From positions 1 to 34,587 of the forward strand of contig CAJGCY010000008.1 of the NCBI GenBank assembly GCA_904501955.1: a DNA stretch of 34,587 nt. Reading direction: 5' to 3'. The notes beneath the pieces were generated by a model. That model was not told the origin of the DNA, ran no database searches, and saw only the letters and a program-made list of their open reading frames with translations. Of the stretch, positions 1-10,841 are shown in pieces (positions within the stretch are counted from its first letter, which is position 1; each line of letters begins with the position of its first letter). The stretch comes from an uncultured Akkermansia sp. (GTDB lineage: Bacteria; Verrucomicrobiota; Verrucomicrobiia; Verrucomicrobiales; Akkermansiaceae). A program made the position numbers and the translations under genes.

Positions 1-376
1 CGTCAGCGACGCAGCGTAGGCCGACAGATAATGGCGAGGACCGGCGAGCCACGGCGTAGCAAGCGAGCGCAGCGAGACGCGAAGCCGGGAGCGAAGCGAC
101 GCTCCGAGCCGGGACGGGCGCGTGTCTTTTTGTTGTTAATGAGTTGCGGGTATTGCAAATCGCCACAAAAACACTATAGCCACAAAGCATCGCATTCTGT
201 CGGCCTCCGCGCTGTCGCTATCGCTCCAACGCTCCGGGCTCGAATATTAGGGGGAAGCCTACCGGTGTTTTCGTCGCTTCGCGACTCCACCACCGGCTAC
301 TGTCTTTCGCCCCTCCGGGGCTTTGAATTCCGCTCGCCTGCGGCTCGCAAACTGTTCTTCAAATTCCGATTTATCG
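1..376. repeat. Palindromic element E1 (right part; left end outside window)
   Basis: Non-coding GC-rich stretch full of nested inverted repeats. It ends at 357-376 with CTTCAAATTCCGATTTATCG, the constant end found inverted at the other side of elements E2-E4. Positions 1-120, read on the minus strand, match the core of E2 (about 11115-11220), sharing GGCTCGGAGC and TTGCTACGCCGTGG. A second, plus-oriented version of part of this core lies near 195-245. The open frames over it change with the palindromes and look like no protein. The left end lies before base 1, so the full length is unknown. Confidence 0.8.
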
Positions 377-412
377 GGCTGCCGGCAATGAACAGAAAAT
401 GTCAACCGCTCG

Positions 413-451
413 ATACCGAAAAGGACGGCACGCAGCCGTCCTTTTCGGTAT
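413..451 (-). terminator. Intrinsic terminator after the IdeS-like gene pair
   Basis: A perfect 17-bp stem (413-429 with 435-451) and a 5-nt loop, with the pattern AAAAGGACGGC-loop-GCCGTCCTTTT. It begins 17 bp beyond the stop codon of the minus-strand gene at 468. The A and T tracts sit inside the stem, so it can act in both directions; on the plus side it faces only element E1. Confidence 0.8.
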
Positions 452-467
452 ATTGGAGTTTGAGTTT

Positions 468-2348
468 TTACTTGCGGCGGCGGCGCATGGTGAGAGCAGC
501 CAATGCCAGCAGGCTCAACGTTGCCGTGGCAGGCTCCGGGACAATACTCATACTCAGAGCACCATCAGCATATACCAAGCTATAGCCGCTCAAATCCGCA
601 CCATCCGCTGAGGTGATAGTAAAGTATTGCGTCAAATCCATTCCCTGTGTTATCTCCTCCGTAATACCCGCAACAGAGAGCGTTCCGATATTCTCAAAGA
701 GTAGAATGGTGCCATCCACCTGGAGCAGGCTGATAGTAATGGGCGTATCTGCACTCAGGAACAGGTCGTTACCATTCATATTCACCGCAGTATTCAGGGT
801 GATGGAGGTAGCTTCTCTCAAATCCAAATCAGCATCCACGGAAACACTCGGAGTAACGGCATTGCGCAGACCGAAGCTTGCAGACTCTTGCAAAGAAGTG
901 AGGAATGCTCCGGATACGGTAATGATCTCAGAGCTGCTCAGCAAAGCGCCCTGCTCCAGCTCCAAATCACCAAGTGCCAGCGCTACCTCACTATCCAAAG
1001 AAGCCCCGCTGCGCACAGTCATATCCGCACCGGCAGCAATAGCTCCATCCGTGCCCTTCTCAAAGCGATAGTCCTTAGCTGCCACCTCTATATGCCCGGC
1101 GGACACAGTGCCGTTGATTGTCACGGTGCGATTTTCCGCCGCTGCATGGTCACCGAACAACACATTGCGCCCATCAGTAGAATAAGTATGGTAGTAATCA
1201 CGATGCTCCTCGGCGATGTTATCACCATCCACCAGCACATCCCAGCCCGTGGATTCCGTCGGCAGCTCTTCCGTTGTTGCCACTTGAGCCTTCCACTCAT
1301 TGCTGTTGCCGTTCCACACTTGGGCTTCATTCGCCACATCACTATACTCCGCCAGCATGTTCTGCAGCACCTCGGGAGTGTTGATTTGCGTGATGCCGCT
1401 GACATAGTATGCATAACCGGAAATGAAAGGAGTTGTACACGCCGCATCTGAATACAGCATCAACTTGCCATTTTCATCAACTTTCACGTACAGCTGAGTT
1501 GCTTTCGGCGTATAAGTACCGGAGGTACCGGTAGAGCCCTGAGTTCCCTCATAACTGGGTAGGCGACAATCATCAGAATCCGCAATAATAAGCGACTTGA
1601 TACTACCATCCGCGTTTGTAGTCAATCCATAGCAAGTGAGCGTATGAGGATTGGCGCCATCCGTCACATTCAAGTGTGCAATCAATCCGGATTCCGTCTG
1701 GGTATATGTTCCGTTACTCTCCTCCAAGCCAAGCGCAGGCAATAGAGCCGATTTCAACGTACTCAAAGAGTTTACCCCGGTAATGGTAGCAGTATGTCCT
1801 AAAGGATTCGATTGACCATTGTGAATAGCCCCGAAGTACTCGCTGTAATAACCGCCTTGACTATCCACCCAGGTGAAGAACCAATTGGTACCGGTAGCTA
1901 CTTCTCCGCCCATATTGCTGAAACCGCTGTTATAAAGAGCCTTCATCACATCCAAACGCATGGGGTCTGTAATAACCGGACTGTTGGACGGATTCATCAC
2001 ATTGTACAGTTGTCTCTTATAATCTGAACCATACGGAAGGGATGATACATCACCTTTACAAAAAACACCGTAATAGCTCTGCCAGTACTGAATCATATTA
2101 CTGGCGGTATGAGCCCAGCACATGTAGCTATCACCATAACTCGAGCCGGAAACCCACCCTTTCTGGCTATCGTAAAAACGAGTAGAGTTCAGCAAGCTGT
2201 TTTTATCAAACGCCAATACGCCATTAGTAAAAGTACCGGCTACACCGTCTGCAATAAACCCCTGCGTCAAATCATAGGTATCCCCCACGGCAGCATGAGC
2301 TCCGGAAGTCACACCAAGCGCAGCAAGCAAAAAAAGCGTTTTCTTCAT
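468..2348 (-). CDS. Secreted IdeS/Mac-like (C66) cysteine protease with PEP-CTERM tail, copy 1
   Basis: A 626-residue secreted protein. It has a signal peptide (about 1-20, ending AHAA), then a domain that follows the order of streptococcal IdeS/Mac, the IgG-cleaving peptidase family C66. The visible matches are catalytic Cys77 in CWAHTASNMIQYW (IdeS CGAATAGNMLHWW), a GGYYSEYF segment near 166, His235 in HTLTCYG (IdeS HVINLWG), and Asp257/Asp259 in IIADSDD (IdeS VTDSDS), followed by a VDENGKL strand. Lys63 could be the oxyanion lysine. Residues about 330-600 form a repetitive beta-rich stalk, and residues 601-626 are a PEP-CTERM signal (VPEP, hydrophobic segment, RRRRK) for exosortase-type surface sorting. 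It lies 29 bp downstream of copy 2 and probably shares its transcript. The substrate is inferred only; an immunoglobulin or another host protein is possible. Fold and catalytic class are fairly sure, specificity is not. Confidence 0.8.
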   Translation of the reverse strand: MKKTLFLLAALGVTSGAHAAVGDTYDLTQGFIADGVAGTFTNGVLAFDKNSLLNSTRFYDSQKGWVSGSSYGDSYMCWAHTASNMIQYWQSYYGVFCKGDVSSLPYGSDYKRQLYNVMNPSNSPVITDPMRLDVMKALYNSGFSNMGGEVATGTNWFFTWVDSQGGYYSEYFGAIHNGQSNPLGHTATITGVNSLSTLKSALLPALGLEESNGTYTQTESGLIAHLNVTDGANPHTLTCYGLTTNADGSIKSLIIADSDDCRLPSYEGTQGSTGTSGTYTPKATQLYVKVDENGKLMLYSDAACTTPFISGYAYYVSGITQINTPEVLQNMLAEYSDVANEAQVWNGNSNEWKAQVATTEELPTESTGWDVLVDGDNIAEEHRDYYHTYSTDGRNVLFGDHAAAENRTVTINGTVSAGHIEVAAKDYRFEKGTDGAIAAGADMTVRSGASLDSEVALALGDLELEQGALLSSSEIITVSGAFLTSLQESASFGLRNAVTPSVSVDADLDLREATSITLNTAVNMNGNDLFLSADTPITISLLQVDGTILLFENIGTLSVAGITEEITQGMDLTQYFTITSADGADLSGYSLVYADGALSMSIVPEPATATLSLLALAALTMRRRRK

Positions 2349-2377
2349 GACTGAAATACAAAATTAGCTGGGTTGTA

Positions 2378-4363
2378 TCACTTACGGCGGCGGCGGGCAG
2401 CAAGAGCGGCGAGCGCCAGCAGGCTGAGGGTGGCGGTGGTAGGCTCAGGGACAATGCTCATGCTCAGGGCATTATTAGCATAGACCAAGCTGTAACCGCT
2501 CAAGTCTGCGTCATCCGTTGAGGTGATGGTGAAATATTGCGTCAAATCCGTTCCCGGAGTAATCACCTCCGTAATCCCCTCAATGGTAAGAACAGACAGG
2601 GTACCGACGTTTGCAAAGAACAGAATGGAACCATCCACCTCACTCAGGCTGATGGTAATAGGAGTCTGCGCACTGAGCAAGAGGTTGTGCCCATTCATAT
2701 CCACCGCGGTATTCAGGGTGATGGAGGTGGCCATGCTCAAATCCAGATTGGCATCTACGGAAGCGCTCGGGGTAACGGCATTGCGCAGACTGAAGCTTGC
2801 GGACTCTTGCAAAGAGGTGAGGAATGAGCCGGTTACGGTAATGGTCTCAGTACTGCTCAGCAAAGCGCCCTGCTCCAGCTCCAAATCGCCGAGTTTCAGT
2901 GCTACCTCACTATCCAAGGAAGCCCCGCTGCGCACAGTCATATCCGCACCCTCAGCAATAGCACCATCCGTACCCTTCTTAAATTGGTAACCGGCAGCAG
3001 CTACCTCAATATGCCCGGCGGATACCGTGCCGTTAATGGTCACGGTGCGATTTTCCTCCGCAGCATGATCATCGAACAGGACATTGCGCCCCTCCAGAGC
3101 GTAGCCGTGGTAGTAATCGTGATGCTTGGCATCAATATTGTCGCCGTTCACCAGCACATCCCAACCGGTGGAGGCATCCGCAATCTCGCTATCAACCACA
3201 TCCACCTGAGTTTCCCAAATGCCGCCGGTGCCTTTACCATTCCACACGGCAGCTTCATCCATACTGCGGTATTCTTTCAGCATGTTCTGCAGCACCTCGG
3301 GGGTATTGATGTAGGAGACCCCGTCAATGTAGGTACTTGAATTGATATAAGCGGAACTATTGGTTCTGTACAGAACCAATTTACCGTTTACCTCCTTGAT
3401 AAGCAATTCCTTTAACTGAGTCGTACCTACTTCGCTTTGGAGCTGATAATCGCCATCGGCAATCAGAACGGTGTTCAAGGTACCATTTGCATCCGTCGTG
3501 AAGCCATAGCAATTGAGCACGTGACCACTGAGGCTCAACGCCGCCAACATGCCCTCTTGGGTCTGCACATAGGTGCCGTCAGCCTGCTGAGTAAAACCAA
3601 GCCCGGCAAGAAGCGCTTGTTTAAGAGCCTCTCTGTCATTATAGGCAAAGGTGGAATCAGCTGCAGAGGTTTGAGCCGCGGCGTTAATCGTCACAAAAGC
3701 ATCTCTGTCAGAGTTACCATTGCCGAAGTATTCGGAATAGTACCCACCGGGGGTGCCGCAGGAAAAGGAATCATCGTAATCCTTGCCGGGATGCGGATTT
3801 GCGTAGGTCCACTCACCGTTTGCGTCCCACGGGTTCGTTGTAGAGTCCGCCTTGAAGAACCAATCTGCAGCATCCCCGAATGAACCACCCGTATTTTTCC
3901 AGCTATTGTAAAAGGTCTCAGCAATATAGAGTTCACGGGCATTGTTAACGTCCACGCCGCCGATATTTTCTACCCCGCGATATCCGTTAGGAAGATTGCG
4001 GGCGCTTACGGAACCGGTCGCATTCATGTTGCCGGTATCCTTATAGAAGACGCCGTACACATCCTGCCAGTATTGAATGGAATTAGTAGCCACGTGCGTC
4101 CAGCACATGAGGCTGTCATACTCCGTACCATCAGAATAGCTGCCGGTCCAAGGGCCGCCTTTACTGCTATCGTAAAGTCGTGAGGATTCCGCTTGCACCA
4201 CTGCGGTGTAATTAAAATTCGAAGTTCCGTAAAACGTTGAAACTTTCACACCATCAACATGGTAAATCACTTTATCGTCATGAGCGATACTATCCCCCAC
4301 AGCAGCGTGGGCGGAAGAGAGAGAAAGCGCGGAGAGAGCGAGGATGAAAAGCGTACGTTTCAT
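2378..4363 (-). CDS. Secreted IdeS/Mac-like (C66) cysteine protease with PEP-CTERM tail, copy 2
   Basis: A 661-residue paralogue of the next gene downstream. Signal peptide 1-20 (SSAHA). The IdeS-like catalytic set is complete: Cys87 in CWTHVATNSIQYW, GGYYSEYF near 206, His281 in HVLNCYGFTT, and Asp303/Asp305 in IADGD, followed by KEVNGKL. Lys68 is a candidate oxyanion residue. It carries an insertion relative to copy 1 around residues 170-205. The C-terminal stalk (about 360-635) and the PEP-CTERM tail (VPEP at 638-641, RRRRK end) are nearly identical to copy 1, while the protease domains have diverged. This is the promoter-proximal gene of the pair. No Shine-Dalgarno precedes its ATG. Both genes are probably surface-retained proteases that arose by tandem duplication. 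Confidence 0.8.
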   Translation of the reverse strand: MKRTLFILALSALSLSSAHAAVGDSIAHDDKVIYHVDGVKVSTFYGTSNFNYTAVVQAESSRLYDSSKGGPWTGSYSDGTEYDSLMCWTHVATNSIQYWQDVYGVFYKDTGNMNATGSVSARNLPNGYRGVENIGGVDVNNARELYIAETFYNSWKNTGGSFGDAADWFFKADSTTNPWDANGEWTYANPHPGKDYDDSFSCGTPGGYYSEYFGNGNSDRDAFVTINAAAQTSAADSTFAYNDREALKQALLAGLGFTQQADGTYVQTQEGMLAALSLSGHVLNCYGFTTDANGTLNTVLIADGDYQLQSEVGTTQLKELLIKEVNGKLVLYRTNSSAYINSSTYIDGVSYINTPEVLQNMLKEYRSMDEAAVWNGKGTGGIWETQVDVVDSEIADASTGWDVLVNGDNIDAKHHDYYHGYALEGRNVLFDDHAAEENRTVTINGTVSAGHIEVAAAGYQFKKGTDGAIAEGADMTVRSGASLDSEVALKLGDLELEQGALLSSTETITVTGSFLTSLQESASFSLRNAVTPSASVDANLDLSMATSITLNTAVDMNGHNLLLSAQTPITISLSEVDGSILFFANVGTLSVLTIEGITEVITPGTDLTQYFTITSTDDADLSGYSLVYANNALSMSIVPEPTTATLSLLALAALAARRRRK

Positions 4364-4396
4364 GAGATACGGAGGAAATAAAATCTATTGCCCTGC

Positions 4397-4424
4397 ATTC
4401 TATCAAATTCGCACCGGAACGCAA
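4397..4424 (-). promoter_or_regulatory. Putative sigma70-type promoter for the protease pair
   Basis: Read on the minus strand: TTGCGT, 16 bp, TAGAAT. The -10 box lies 33 nt before the ATG of the 661-residue protease, giving a leader of about 26 nt with no clear Shine-Dalgarno sequence. It is divergent from the gcvT promoter. Confidence 0.5.
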
Positions 4425-4554
4425 GCAGAAAAGAAGAAATAACATAAAAAAAAGAAAGAGTAAAAAGGGGACTGAAAAAAAACGGAGGGATGGAGGCAGG
4501 GGCGAGGGCACAAAAAGGCGAGGCAAAAAAAACGAAAAATGGAAGTGACTGAGC

Positions 4555-4582
4555 TTGACATTCAGCAGCGGAGGCGTATAAT
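4555..4582 (+). promoter_or_regulatory. Consensus promoter for gcvT; predicts a leaderless mRNA
   Basis: TTGACA (4555-4560), 16 bp, TATAAT (4577-4582): both hexamers are perfect. The gcvT ATG begins at 4592, only 9 nt after the -10 box, so transcription would start at or within about 3 nt of the start codon. A GGAGG at 4570-4574 lies between the two boxes, upstream of any transcript start, and cannot serve as a ribosome site. Confidence 0.8.
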
Positions 4583-4591
4583 ACGGCCCTC

Positions 4592-5677
4592 ATGAACGCC
4601 GACGAAACAATCAAGAGCACCCCGCTGTGCGACAAGCACGTGGAGCTCGGAGCGAAGATGGTACCGTTCGCAGGCTGGAACATGCCTGTGCAGTATTCCG
4701 GAATTTTAGCAGAACACCACGCCGTGCGTAACGAATGCGGCGTGTTCGATATTTCCCACATGGGCCAGTTCTTGGTCAGCGGTGCCGGTGCCACGAAGTG
4801 GCTCAACGGCATGTTCACCAACAACCTGAACAAGCTGACGGACGGCATGGGGCAGTACTCCATGATGCTCAATGAGAAGGGCGGCGTTATCGACGACCTC
4901 ATCATCTACCAGCTGGGCAAGGATGACTTCTTTGTGGTGGTGAACGCCTCCATGATTGACGAGGACTACGCTTGGCTTTCCGCCCGCAAGCCGGAGGGCA
5001 TTTGCCTGGAGAACAAGAGCGACGCCTACGTTGGCTTGGCTATTCAGGGACCGAACTGCGAGGAGGTATTCGCCAAGATGTGCCCCGGCGTGGAGCTGCC
5101 TGTTCGCAACGGCATTCTGCAGTTCGAGGCAGACGGCGACGCCTGCGTGGTATGCCGCACCGGTTACACCGGCGAGAACGGCTTCGAGTTCTTCTGCCCC
5201 GCTGAGCAGGGTGTGAAGTGGTTCGAGAAGAGCATTGCCTGCGGTGCACTGCCCTGCGGCTTGGGTGCCCGCGACAGCCTGCGCTTGGAGATGTGCTACT
5301 CCCTGAACGGCTCCGACCTCTCCCCGGAGAAGACCCCGCTTGAGGCAGGGCTCTCCTGGTGCTGCGACCTGAGCAAGGATTTCATCGGCGTGGAGGTGCT
5401 GCGCGAGCAGAAGGCTGCCGGCCGCCCGACCGCCTTGGTTGCCATTGAGTACACGGGCAAGGGCGCACCGCCCCGCCACGGTTACGAGGTACAGCTGCCG
5501 GACGGCACCCCGCTGGGTGAGATTTGCAGCGGCGTGCTCTCCCCCTCCTTGGGCAAGGGCATTGCCATGCTCTATGTACCGGCTGCGCACAGCAAGATCG
5601 GCACCGAGGTGAACGTCGTGGTACGCGGCAAGGCCGTGCCCGCCGTCATCATCAAGAAACCTTTCCTCAAAAAATAA
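4592..5677 (+). CDS. gcvT: Aminomethyltransferase, glycine cleavage T protein
   Basis: A 361-residue T protein that transfers the methylene carbon of lipoyl-bound aminomethyl to tetrahydrofolate and releases ammonia. The start is fixed by alignment: the N-terminus TPLCDKHVELGAKMVPFAGWNMPVQY matches the family pattern TPL..H...GA.MV.F.GW.MP..Y. Other family marks are FDISHMGQF near residue 50, RTGYTGENGFEFF near 190 and GLGARDSLRLEMCY near 225. It is cytoplasmic and the first gene of gcvT-gcvH-gcvP; 24 bp separate it from gcvH. Its promoter predicts an mRNA that begins at the start codon. I found no glycine riboswitch upstream. The L protein (lipoamide dehydrogenase) is not in the window. Confidence 0.95.
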   Translation: MNADETIKSTPLCDKHVELGAKMVPFAGWNMPVQYSGILAEHHAVRNECGVFDISHMGQFLVSGAGATKWLNGMFTNNLNKLTDGMGQYSMMLNEKGGVIDDLIIYQLGKDDFFVVVNASMIDEDYAWLSARKPEGICLENKSDAYVGLAIQGPNCEEVFAKMCPGVELPVRNGILQFEADGDACVVCRTGYTGENGFEFFCPAEQGVKWFEKSIACGALPCGLGARDSLRLEMCYSLNGSDLSPEKTPLEAGLSWCCDLSKDFIGVEVLREQKAAGRPTALVAIEYTGKGAPPRHGYEVQLPDGTPLGEICSGVLSPSLGKGIAMLYVPAAHSKIGTEVNVVVRGKAVPAVIIKKPFLKK

Positions 5678-5701
5678 CCCCCTACCAAACACACAAATAC
5701 T

Positions 5702-6082
5702 ATGAGCAATCCTGCTGATTACAAGTACTCCTCCGAGCACGAATGGGTAAGCCCCGCCGTAGACGGCGTGGTAACGCTCGGCATCACCGACTTCGCCCAG
5801 GCTGAGCTGGGTGAGGTTGTATACGTAGACCTCCCCTCCGTGGGCGACACCTTCTCCAAGGAGGACAGCATCGGCGCTGTTGAGTCCACCAAGGCTGCTT
5901 CCGACATCTACACCCCGGTTTCCGGCGAGATCGTAGAGGTGAACGAGGCCCTGGACGCAGAGCCCAACACGGTGAACAGCGACGCTTTCGGCGCCGGCTG
6001 GATTTGCAAGATTAAGCTTAACGATCCTGCTGAGCTGGACGAGCTGATGGATGCTGAGGCATACACCGAGTTCTGCAAGTAA
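5702..6082 (+). CDS. gcvH: Glycine cleavage H protein (lipoyl carrier)
   Basis: A 126-residue lipoyl carrier that shuttles the aminomethyl group between the P, T and L proteins. The lipoylation lysine is Lys64 in GAVESTKAASDIYTPVSG, the family signature. The N-terminus YKYSSEHEWV is typical, and the length is normal for the family. It follows gcvT by 24 bp and is separated from gcvP by 123 bp containing an 11-bp hairpin. Confidence 0.95.
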   Translation: MSNPADYKYSSEHEWVSPAVDGVVTLGITDFAQAELGEVVYVDLPSVGDTFSKEDSIGAVESTKAASDIYTPVSGEIVEVNEALDAEPNTVNSDAFGAGWICKIKLNDPAELDELMDAEAYTEFCK

Positions 6083-6094
6083 AGCTAAAAAACC

Positions 6095-6163
6095 AAAGCC
6101 TTGCGTGTGGTAAGGAGCCGGAGGGCTGTACAGTCCCCGCCCCGCAAACCCTCGCAAGGCTTT
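6095..6163 (+). other. Structured gcvH-gcvP intergenic hairpin
   Basis: AAAGCCTTGCG (6095-6105) pairs perfectly with CGCAAGGCTTT (6153-6163) around a 47-nt GC-rich loop that contains a smaller palindrome, CTGTACAG. Only a broken T-rich stretch follows (TTTGCTGCTTTTC), so it is a poor intrinsic terminator. It could be an mRNA processing or attenuation element that sets gcvP level against gcvTH. Function unknown. Confidence 0.45.
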
Positions 6164-6205
6164 GCTGCTTTTCTGACACCATCATTTACAGATACGTAAA
6201 AGCAT

Positions 6206-9034
<2,829 letters not shown>

Positions 9035-9063
9035 GCCCTACTCAGGCGATTAAGCCCATTTTC

Positions 9064-9102
9064 ATCCCCCTGCATCGCACCCCCGATGCAGGGGGATTTT
9101 TT
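9064..9102 (+). terminator. Intrinsic terminator of the gcv operon
   Basis: A perfect 14-bp stem, ATCCCCCTGCATCG (9064-9077) with 9084-9097, a 6-nt loop and a T tract immediately after. It lies 29 bp beyond the gcvP stop. Confidence 0.9.
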
Positions 9103-9115
9103 ACCCCACCCCCGC

Positions 9116-9236
9116 AAAGTTCCTTTGCATTTCTGCACATTTTCACCCAAAGTTCCTTTGCATTTCTGCACGATTTCGCTCAAAGTTCCTTTGCATTTCT
9201 GCACGATTTCGCCCAAAGTTCCTTTGCATTTCTGCA
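9116..9236 (+). repeat. Left array of 33-bp direct repeats beside the first AAA/DUF4143 gene
   Basis: Three full units and one partial unit: 9116-9148, 9149-9181, 9182-9214 and 9215-9236. Each begins AAAGTTCCTTTGCATTTC, continues TGCAC and ends in a slightly variable TTTCRCYC. The units contain the inverted core CAAAG-TTC-CTTTG and a second small one, TGCA-TTTC-TGCA. The period is constant, about three helical turns, and there are no spacers. The same unit, in the same orientation, recurs after the gene at 10650-10737. Confidence 0.95.
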
Positions 9237-9255
9237 AGCAATACAACAAAACCAC

Positions 9256-9284
9256 TTGACAACCAATAAAAGAAATGCAATACT
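9256..9284 (+). promoter_or_regulatory. Possible promoter of the first AAA/DUF4143 gene
   Basis: TTGACA (9256-9261) is followed after 17 bp by a weak -10, AATACT (9279-9284). It lies 20 bp downstream of the last 33-bp repeat, so the repeat array would act as an upstream operator. The leader would be about 20 nt and includes the AAGGA ribosome site before 9311. Confidence 0.4.
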
Positions 9285-9310
9285 ACAAGCAGCAACAAAA
9301 AGGAACACAC

Positions 9311-10648
9311 ATGAAACGTTGGAGCATCACTAAACTGGAGGCTTGGAAAAAGAACGCAAAACGCAAGCCGCTTTTACTACTCGGCGCGCGCCAAGTGGGC
9401 AAAACATGGCTCATGAAAGAGTTCGGGCGCCTCCATTACCCCAAAGTGGTGTACATACGCTTCGATAATGACCCATTCATACGCCAAGCTTTTGAGCAAG
9501 ATTACGACGTGCAGCGCCTCCTCATGGCGTTACAGCTTCGCAGCGGTATTGACATCGATGCGAACACCCTCATCATCTTGGATGAAATACAGGAATGTCC
9601 GAAAGCTCTCACCGCCCTCAAGTATTTTTGTGAAGAGGCACGCCACCTGTCCATCATTGCAGCAGGCTCCCTCCTCGGCTTAGAGGAACACAGTGGCACC
9701 GGATTCCCCGTGGGCAAAGTGGACCGCATTTACATGTACCCCATGAGCTATACAGAGTTCTTGGATGCGTGTGGGTACGGCATGTACGTGGAACTGCTGC
9801 GCCGCCGCGATTGGAAAATGATTGAAACATTCCGCCCCAAGTTTGAGGAAATGCTGCGCTACTACTACTACGTGGGCGGCATGCCGGAAGCGGTTGCAGA
9901 GTTCGTTGATTCCCAAAACATGGTTGAGGTGCGTCGTCTTCAAGAAAGCCTGCTGGCGGACTACAAAAACGACTTCCGCAAACATGCTTCCGCTGCGGAA
10001 ACTCACCTCATTACCCAAATTTGGAATACCATACCGGAACTACTGGCCAATGAAGACAAGCGGTTCATGGCATCTGCCGTAGAATCCGGCATCCGAGCAG
10101 CTAAACTCCGTGGTCCCCTGCGCTGGCTGCAAGATGCAGGGCTCACCCACACGGTGTCGCGAGTACGCACCCCGGAAATCCCGCTGGATGCTTACACGGA
10201 TGCCGTATTCAAATTATTTTTCTTGGATGTCGGCTTACTTTCCGCCAAAAGCAAGCTCCCGGCTGCTCTCTTGCTGGAACAAAACAACATTTTCAAGCAA
10301 TATAAAGGCGCATTGACGGAACAATATGTGCTCCAACAACTTTTGGCAGACTGCGCGCTGGAGCCATTCTATTGGTCAGCAGAGAGAGCTCAGGCGGAGA
10401 TTGATTTTCTGTTGCAATTAGATGGCTTCCCGCTTCCTCTTGAGGTTAAAGCGGAACGCAACCTGCGTGCCAAAAGCCTGCATAGTTTTTGCAAGCGATT
10501 CAACAGCAGCTTAGCCATTCGTTCCTCCATGTCGCCGTATGAGCTCTCGTCCGTCGATTCCGGAGCATCAGCCGGGCCGTACACCTTGGTGGATATTCCG
10601 CTCTTCGCCATATCCACCCTTGTGGATGAAGTAAAATGTCACCTGTAG
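9311..10648 (+). CDS. AAA ATPase with DUF4143 (PD-(D/E)XK-like) domain, repeat-bracketed, copy 1
   Basis: A 445-residue protein. I place the start at 9311, where an AAGGA site lies 6-7 nt upstream; an in-frame ATG at 9275 exists but has no such support. Walker A is GARQVGKT (residues 25-32), Walker B is LIILDEIQ, and GSLLG near 120 is a sensor-like segment, as in the AAA_14 family. The C-terminal DUF4143 region ends in a nuclease-fold-like motif: E363-x-D365-FLL ... E378-x-K380 (EID...LEVK). The family is widespread, often multi-copy in one genome, and of unknown function; the nuclease-like motif may only bind. The gene is isolated from any operon and sits exactly between arrays of 33-bp direct repeats, the right one starting 2 bp after the stop codon. 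A second, diverged family member lies at 19616. Confidence 0.85.
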   Translation: MKRWSITKLEAWKKNAKRKPLLLLGARQVGKTWLMKEFGRLHYPKVVYIRFDNDPFIRQAFEQDYDVQRLLMALQLRSGIDIDANTLIILDEIQECPKALTALKYFCEEARHLSIIAAGSLLGLEEHSGTGFPVGKVDRIYMYPMSYTEFLDACGYGMYVELLRRRDWKMIETFRPKFEEMLRYYYYVGGMPEAVAEFVDSQNMVEVRRLQESLLADYKNDFRKHASAAETHLITQIWNTIPELLANEDKRFMASAVESGIRAAKLRGPLRWLQDAGLTHTVSRVRTPEIPLDAYTDAVFKLFFLDVGLLSAKSKLPAALLLEQNNIFKQYKGALTEQYVLQQLLADCALEPFYWSAERAQAEIDFLLQLDGFPLPLEVKAERNLRAKSLHSFCKRFNSSLAIRSSMSPYELSSVDSGASAGPYTLVDIPLFAISTLVDEVKCHL

Positions 10649-10649
10649 A

Positions 10650-10737
10650 GCGTTTCCTTTGCATTTCTGCACGTTTTCGCACAAAGTTCCTTTGCATTTC
10701 TGCACATTTTCGCTCAAAGTTCCTTTGCATTTCTGCA
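10650..10737 (+). repeat. Right array of 33-bp direct repeats beside the first AAA/DUF4143 gene
   Basis: Three units in the same orientation as the left array: a degenerate one at 10650-10682, a full one at 10683-10715 and a partial one at 10716-10737, all with CCTTTGCATTTCTGCA. The flanking sequence after both arrays is also loosely alike (GCAARCAA followed by ACA-rich sequence), suggesting that the whole gene plus flank was duplicated or inserted with the repeats. Confidence 0.9.
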
Positions 10738-10841
10738 AACAACACCACATTACTGATTTATTTACGCACACTTACAACAAAACAAACAAAATCACAATTT
10801 CCCAAAAGGTCCGGGAGACTTCTAATAAGTCACATCAAGCT

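Noticed and set aside
31..585. A 184-codon frame over E1 and the terminator
   Set aside because: It lies in palindromic non-coding sequence and overlaps the 3' end of the protease gene on the other strand.
4364..4591. A glycine riboswitch before gcvT
   Set aside because: I see no aptamer-like conserved segments, and the promoter places the transcript start at the start codon.
4706..6157. A 483-codon minus-strand frame opposite gcvT and gcvH
   Set aside because: Same kind of shadow; it spans two well-supported genes on the other strand.
9116..9236. The repeat array as a CRISPR
   Set aside because: Units are contiguous without variable spacers, there are too few of them, and no cas gene is near.
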